This document shows, in pieces, positions 12,001 to 21,000 of a stretch of 64,000 nucleotides of DNA. The first letter of the stretch is position 1; each line of letters starts with the position of its first letter. Below the pieces are notes generated by a model that was not told where the DNA came from, did no database searches, and saw only the letters and a list, made by a program, of their open reading frames with translations. The position numbers and the translations under genes are program-made. Source of the stretch: Pomphorhynchus laevis (Eukaryota; Acanthocephala; Palaeacanthocephala; Echinorhynchida; Pomphorhynchidae); the NCBI GenBank assembly GCA_012934845.2, contig WNNJ02002097.1, positions 1-64,000 on the forward strand, written 5' to 3'.

Positions 12001-15000
12001 GTCCAGATGAAAAATATATCGTATTTGTTTGATAAATGATATTATATATACTCTTATGTTTTATATATTTTCTATAAAATACAAATAATTAAATAATAAA
12101 AAATTATAATTGTTAAAAAAATATAATTCATATTCACAAAGTTTAATTTATGATTTACATTTATATTTTATATTTATATACAGATAAATGTATATATAGA
12201 GAAAGCTTTTGATTAGTAATATATAAAGCTTTTGATTAGTAATATATATACTTATAATTAGTAATATATAAATGTATATATAGAGAAAGCTTTTGATAGT
12301 TTAATTTATGATTTACATTTATATTTTATATTTATATACAGATAAATGTATATATAGAGAAAGCTTTTGATATAATATAATTCAATCAGATCAGCTAACC
12401 GTGTATGGGTATTTTATACTATTCAATTTATATTTATATCAAGTTTAAATTTCAAATTGAAATATAAAATAAAAGTCAATTTTTATGAATTTACTAATAA
12501 ATAACAGACGATGTATAATAATAAGGATTGGAGGTCATCAGGAGGAACTGCTATGTTATCAGGTTTCGACCCCGTGAAATTTAAAATAAAAGTCCATTTT
12601 TAGGAATTGACTAATAAATAACAGACGATGTATAATAATAAGGATTGGAGGTCATCAGGAGGAACTGCTATGTTATCAGGTTTCGGCCCCCTGAAATTTA
12701 AAATAAAAGTCCATTTTTAGAAATTGACTAATAAATAACAGACGATGTATCAGAATAAGGTATAGAGGTCATGATGAGGAACTGCTATGTTATTAAGTTT
12801 CTGTCCCAGACGATGTATAATAATAAGGATTGGAGGTCATCAGGAGGAACTGCTATGTTATCAGGTTTCGACCCCCTATTCCTCAACCCAGTGAAATTTA
12901 AAATAAAAGTCCATATTTAGGAATTGACTAATAAATAACAGACGATGTATCAGAATAAGGTATAGAGGTCATGAGGAGGAACTGCTATGTTATTAAGTTT
13001 CGGTCCCAGACGATGTATAATAATAAGGATTGGAGGTCATCAGGAGGAACTGCTATGTTATCAGGTTTCGACCCCCTATTCCTCAACCCAGTGAAATATA
13101 AAATAAAAGTTCATTTTTAGGAATTGGCTAATAAATAACAGACGATGTATCAGAATAAGGTATAGAGGTCATGAGGAGGAACTGCTATGTTATTAAGTTT
13201 CGCTCCCAGACGATGTATAATAATAAGGATTGGAGGTCATCAGGAGGAACTGCTATGTTATCAGGTTTCGACCCCCTATTCCTCAACCCAGTGAAATTTA
13301 AAATAAAAGTCCATATTTAGGAATTGACTAATAAATAACAGACGATGTATCAGAATAAGGTATAGAGGTCATGAGGAGGAACTGCTATGTTATTAAGTTT
13401 CGGTCCCAGACGATGTATAATAATAAGGATTGGAGGTCATCAGGAGGAACTGCTATGTTATCAGGTTTCGACCCCCTATTCCTCAACCCAGTGAAATATA
13501 AAATAAAAGTTCATTTTTAGGAATTGGCTAATAAATAACAGACGATGTATCAGAATAAGGTATAGAGGTCATGAGGAGGAACTGCTATGTTATTAAGTTT
13601 CGCTCCCAGACGATGTATAATAATAAGGATTGGAGGTCATTAGGAGGAACTGCTATGTTATCAGGTTTCGACCCCCTATTCCTCAACCCAGTGAAATTTA
13701 AAATAAAAGTCCATATTTAGGAATTGACTAATAAATAACAGACGATGTATCAGAATAAGGTATAGAGGTCATGAGGAGGAACTGCTATGTTATTAAGTTT
13801 CGGTCCCAGACGATGTATAATAATAAGGATTGGAGGTCATCAGGAGGAACTGCTATGTTATCAGGTTTCGACCCCCTATTCCTCAACCCAGTGAAATTTA
13901 AAATAAAAGTCTATATTTAGGAATTGACTAATAAATAACAGACGATGTATCAGAATAAGGTATAGAGGTCATGAGGAGGAACTGCTATGTTATTAAGTTT
14001 CGGTCCCAGACGATGTATAATAATAAGAATTGGAGGTCATCAGGAGGAACTGCTATGTTATCAGGTTTCGACCCCCTATTCCTCAACCCAGTGAAATTTA
14101 AAATAAAAGTCCATTTTTAGGAATTGACTAATAAATAACAGACGATGTATCAGAATAAGGTCTAGAGGTCATGAGGAGGAACTGCTATGTTATTAAGTTT
14201 CGCTCCCAGACGATGTATAATAATAAGGATTGGAGGTCATCAGGCGGAACTGCTATGTTATTAGGTTTCGGCCCCCTATTCCTCAACCCAGTGAAATATA
14301 AAATAAAAGTCCATTTTTAGGAATTGACTAATAAATAACAGACGATGTATCAGAATAAGGTATAGAGGTCATGAGGAGGAACTGCTATGTTATTAAGTTT
14401 CGCTCCCAGACGATGTATAATAATAAGGATTGGAGGTCATTAGGAGGAACTGCTATGTTATCAGGTTTCGACCCCCTATTCCTCAACCCAGTGAAATTTA
14501 AAATAAAAGTCCATTTTTAGGAATTGACTAATAAATAACAGACGATGTATCAGAATAAGGTATAGAGGTCATCAGGAGGAACTGCTATGTTATCAGGTTT
14601 TGGCCCCCTATTCCTCAACCCAGTGAAATATAAAATAAAAGTTCATTTTTAGGAATTGGCTAATAAATAACAGACGATGTATCAGAATAAGGTATAGAGG
14701 TCATGAGGAGGAACTGCTATATTATTAGGTTTCGGTCCCTACTTATAATTCGAATGAATACGAATAATATCTTGATATCATTTTGACACTTTAATTTCTT
14801 GCTAGATGCTATCCCATTGATTTTTCTGAAAATGCAATGAATAGCTTAATAATTGGATAGTTAGAGAATCGAAAAATATACAGAATTAATATAAGAAAGT
14901 GCCTTAATTTACGTAATAAATTAAAATTCTTGACTGATTTGCTCGTATTACTAAACGCTGTTTGAACTAGTATAATATATACGTTTTTGTGCAACGAATT

Positions 15001-18000
15001 ACTTTATCATCTTTATATCGCAACCAAATAAATACATTTAATTCCATTTATCATATTTAATATAACATATTTAATATGTATCCCCATAACATACATTTTC
15101 AAATTGTTAAGGAATTTATGCGTTTTATATCATCGATCTGCTAGTTGACAATCTTATCAAACAGCTTCACCAAAAAGTAAGATGATTTTAACTGTTTTAA
15201 TAATAAAAAAACTTTATTTTTTAACACTCTAGTCTCATAAGCGTGACAACAGTATTTGTGAAAATATTTCTTTTGAAAATAGAACCGAAATTCAAGTAAT
15301 TTAAATAATTTTAATCGTTACTTTTACACTTATGCCGAAGGATATTCCGATATGCGATTGTGAAAGACCGAATGCAGAAGCAAGTATAGTCAGAGTATTT
15401 AAGGTAACAATGAAGTTTAAGTTTTGAAAATTTATATTTCAGTTATTAAGAATTCAAAAGGAATTGGTCACATGTGTCGAAAATCTGTAGTGTGCATTAA
15501 AGGTAATTTTTAGTTATGCTTTATTTAAATTCACATGCAATTTCATTGTGTAAATTTGTATAATTCTGATAAAAATTTATATAATTTTAATAATTTTAGA
15601 TTTAATAAATTTATAAAATTTTATAATTTCACGACATAGTCGACGGGACTCCATCCGTAATCGCATCCGTACTCGGCTGGCTAGATACGAGCTTCAAGGT
15701 GATGGAGCTCGTATTGGCGAAATATCAAGGAAATTGGCTCGGCTGAAGCCATAAGCGTATGCCAGACCGTGCTATCAGAGGTGATTTTATAGAACACTTC
15801 CGGGAACATATACTTGCTAGGCATACCCATCGGTAACGAGTCCTTCATTGAAACCCATCTGACTAATGAAGTTCTTTCACCGCTGGTCCAGACAATTAAT
15901 ACAGTAGTTAAGCTGCCAGACCTTCAAGTTGGATACATTTTAATCCGACACTGCGCTTGCTTGTCCACGATAAACCTCATCCTCCACATAGTTGATCAAA
16001 GGATGACAAAAACGTTTTTCAGCCATTCTACAGACAAATTATCAGTGCGTTCCATAAAATATGCGCGTGCCAGCTTCATGAAGCGATCAAATCACAGATG
16101 ACATTCCCAATCCGTCCATGTGGCTTCGGTCTAAGATGCATTCTGTGCACGCCCATACCGCATTCATTCATAGGGTGAAGTAGGTCGGAGAGGCATACAT
16201 TCTGGAAGCTTCAATATTTTCTGACTATTCCGAGGCACTGGTAACCCTAAGAACCGCGATAACCTTATCTGCCATACATGCGTATGGCAGATAAGGGAGG
16301 AATACACTCGTTCACCTGCAAGTTCGGGGGTTATCAAAGACTGCCGCATAACGCCATTCGCGACGTGGTATTCGCAGCAGCCTTACAATCAGCTCGAATA
16401 TATGTAGCCCTAGATGTGCGAAGAATTATCCCGGACGTACATTAACGCCCAACAGACATCCTCTTTTATGGGGACCTTTCCCTAGCAGTCGACTTTGCAA
16501 TCATCCACCCCCAACAGTCCGCATATTGTCACTCCGTGCCAACGTTAGCCGCTGCCACGTCGTACGCTGTCAATTCGAGAACAGAAAATATAAGGGCAAT
16601 GTCAAAGCAGCGAAATACATATTTTCACCCGCTATAGTGGAGATATTTGATGAATGGAACGACGTAAAGAACAGGGTGATTAAATAGTTGCGAATAATTT
16701 TAGCCGGACCAGCGAAATCGGATACGCAGTGACTGTCGCACTCTTATATCAGCGCATCTCCATCACTCAAATGGGGGGGGGCAACGCAAAAACCATGCTA
16801 GCTTCACTCAATCAGCTTCCAATATTGACTTTTGATTACGGCCAACAGGAAATGTTTGAACCTGAGAAATGTTTTTTAACTCTCTGTGTCAATTTTCATC
16901 ATTTTTGGTAAAATAAACTATTCTATAAATGGGCCATATCTTTTATCGTTGGGGATTTTATGCACATAAAATCCTCCTTGTTGTAAATTGAAAGTGACCA
17001 AGTAGAGGAATTATTAATTTATTTAGACAACTTTACAATATTTTGGTGATCACTATCAATATTAACAGTTTAACTTAAATATAAAATAATGCAAATGATA
17101 TAAAGCAGGAAGCTAAATGATTTGAAATTAAGCAAATTTTAACTAAAATACGTAATAGAAAATTAAAGAAAAAAAAATAAAAAGTAAATTGCAGATGATC
17201 TATCAAGTTTGGAAAATCACGTTTATAATCTTTTATAATTAATATATTTATTCCTGCTACGTTTTGGTGCATTCCAGAAATTATCTTGTGGTTATTGACA
17301 ATAGACGTATTGCCAATAGCTGATTGATAGTATCCATAATCAGGTAAATGCACACGATATCCTATTTGTTGTAAACTGAAAGATACCAAGAAGATAAATA
17401 TTGATTTATTTATACAAATTTACTATATAAACCGAATGGAGAAATAATGAATTTATTGAATTTTATATTTTATGGGTTAATTTTAATTTTATGTCCTTTA
17501 ACGATATGTAATTTAGTTTTTTCGTGATTTAATTTGTTATATTATCTACGGTTAGTTACACTTCGTCTTATTTTAGATCTTTAAGCTTCCTATTTTAGGT
17601 TTTTGTTTTGCCTACTTATCGAGACTTTTCAAAATTCAATTGAATTATTTGAGCTTGTTGTATATATATCCTACATGAAATTTTTGTTCTATTTGTAAAC
17701 ATTATCTACTGCATTGAAGAATCCGAAACCCAATAGAAAATTAATAAAATACAATATACCGAGCTCTCTGGAAAGCGAATCCAGTGGTATAGCTAGGTAC
17801 AAGTGTAGAGTTCAAATTTCAAAATTGGCTTCGATTCTCATCAGCTAATCCATAAGTGGCCTTTGGTCTGCTAATAAGGATCGCAAAGATTAGAGTAATC
17901 TCATTCGCCAACTGCATTCACTGTCCGACATTTGGTGAAGTTGTGACGATTTTTAAATTTAATTTACTAATTGTCAAGAGAATACTATTTATATTAATGC

Positions 18001-21000
18001 TTATATAAATTAATAGTATCCGCTTATTATATGTGATTAGTCAGGACTTATCCCTGTCTCGATTTTCTAACGTTTAATTTCGTCATATGTATGTTTTATA
18101 ACAGTTAGCAGCCTCACTGCATTTTTGTCATCAAACCTGCCTTTACTTTCGTTGCATAAATGTATATTTCTCCTTGAAAAAAGGAGAAATATACAGCTTA
18201 GAAGTATGTACAATCAATATGCCTTAAAAACTTAAATATTAGACCAGATAAATCATTTTTTGATCCAAAAAATTGTCCTTCGCACATCCCATTCGCATAA
18301 ATAATTGAAATTGCTGATAAAGAAAGGGCACGCTTATCGATAATGCTAGATTGTTTGAACACGTCAACAATGTACAACTAATTTATTTATATCAATTCCA
18401 TTAATTTCTGTATGCTATTTGATGATTTAATGTCTTTATTTTTCTGATTATTTCTTAGTCTTCAGACTTTATAGGCTTGTTTAGAAATTACTGCATATGT
18501 ATGGTGCTTACTGCTTGCCGATAGTATTCATAACTTGGCCGATGGATTAGTGCTTGGAGCTGCATTTGCTAAAAGCCTTAATCTGGGATTATCGACATCG
18601 ATCGCCGTATTATTTCACGAATTACCTCATGAACTAGGTAATTCTTATTTTTATTGAATTCTCTCCTTTTACCAATTCACACATCCGACAGGTTAAAACA
18701 CAATTTACAAAAATAGACAAACAATTGTAAATTTCAAACCACTTATCAGATAAAGTTCCAATTTAGTATTAACTATTAATTAATATTTTTTAGCAATTTA
18801 ATTTAAAATCTTTTAACACAGAACATATTATATAGTCATATATGTTCAGAAAAGATATCGGTCTTCAACTAATCATTGACAATAAATTTAAGCTTCAAAA
18901 ATCACAAATTTTATGGATAAAATAATTAACTATTAAATTAATTATCAAATTTGATAAATTTAATTTTTTAAATTAATTATTAAATGGATGGATAATAAAT
19001 AAAATACTTTGTATTAGAATAAGATACTAGATAGTTTTATCAGAGGAAATACATCATTAGCATGTATTTGGCCTCGCTGCTATGTTGGGTAGAGGAGTTA
19101 GGGGCCGAAACCTGATAGCATAGCAGTTCCTTCTGATGACCTCTAATTCTTATTCTGATACAACGTCTGTTATTTATTAGTCAATTCATAAAAATGGAGG
19201 TTATTTTAAATATAAATTTTTTATTTTAACTTGATTTAAATTATCGAAAATCTAAAAACAATTATTAAATCTTATTATTAAATTATAAAATTTTGATTTA
19301 TCATTATTATGTTTTGTTTATTTTATAATTATATTAAATAGTAGACTCAGTTAGCTGATGTAATTATTATACTTTGATTAATTTTTTTGTCAATTTTAAA
19401 TTAATTTCGTTTAATATGGTAATTTCAAATTGTCTTTGTACATTTTGGTACAATTTTAATGGGCACACATTGTGCGTTAATTTTAATTTTTCGACACAAA
19501 GAGAACACTGTTTGAAGTTCTGTGCTATAAAAATATCTTACTACTAGCAATTTTTAACACAAAATTATCGTTTTGATCATAAAATGATAAATGTTTGTTA
19601 TTTGCTAGCAACTTTATTGAGCATGAGCATTCATGCATACCAATATTAGTAAAACCAATATTAATGATAAAGAAGGTGTATATGTTGATATGAGCATTAA
19701 ATTAACATCAGTTAAAACTACTATTAATTTATATCAAAAAGATGGCATTTTTAAATTTACAAGAAACATATTTTTATACAAAAATACAATCAAACAGAAA
19801 ATAGTTAAACACATAAATCAACAAAATATTATTAAAAATATGAACTTATTTAAAAATTTTATATTTTTTAAATAAATTTAAAAATTCCAATTATTTTTTT
19901 GACATTGAAATTTTAATGATAAATAAGGTATATATCTAGATATGAGCATTAAATTAACATTAACTAAAACTACTATTAATTTATTTCGTAAAGATGACAT
20001 ATTTAAATTTACAAGAAACATATTTTCGCATGAGCATTCATGCATACCATATAATATAAAATATAATACATTTAATAATGAAATTTTAAGAATTTCAACA
20101 ATATGTAATGATATTGGCTTTCTTCAAAATCATTCAAATAATTTAATAGATACATATTTTAAACTAGGTTACTATAAAAATAACATCAAGCAGAAAATAG
20201 TAAAAAATATAAATCAACACTCTAATATTAAAAATAAAGGTTCTTTATGGTTTCATGCTGTTTTTGACATTTTATGTCAAAGTTTATCTTAATTTTTTAT
20301 TTAATAAATATTTAAAAATATTTTTATAAATCAAAAATATTTAAAAGTAGCGACATCTATATTTATACAAGTAAAATGTGTTCCAATGGGTGGTAATAGT
20401 AGCCCAATTATAGCTGACTTGTTTTTAAGCTTTATAGAATATGAATTTGTTCATAACTGTGTAAAAACTAAATCTAAACAATATAAATATATGGAATATA
20501 TGTTTCGATACATTGATGGTATATGTGTATTTAATTCTAATAATTTTTATTCAATTAGTGAACAAATTTATCCAGGTAGCCTCATTCTTAATAAAACCAA
20601 TATTGATGATAAAGAAGGTATATATCTAGATATGAACATTAAATTAACATTAACTAAAACTACTATTAATTTATATCGTAAAAATGACATTTAAATTTAC
20701 AAGAAACATTTTTGCATGAGCATTCATGTATACCATATAATATAAAATATAATACATTAAATAATGAAATTTTAAGAATTACAACAATATGTAATGATAT
20801 TAACTTTCTTCGAAATCATTTAAATAATTTAATAGATACATATCTTAAACGAGGTTACTATAAAAATAACATCAAGCAGAAAATATTAAAATATACAAAT
20901 CAACACAATAATATAAAGAATAAATTTAAACTCTTAAGTAGCAAATTTTTATGGATGGATAATAAATAAAATACTTTGTATTAGAATAAGATACTAGATA

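Noticed and set aside
15332-15402. Open stretch ending at GTAACA as a possible missing ZIP exon
   Set aside because: Its sequence (PKDIPICDCERPNAEASIVR) does not resemble any ZIP segment, and a better candidate exists at 7125-7194.
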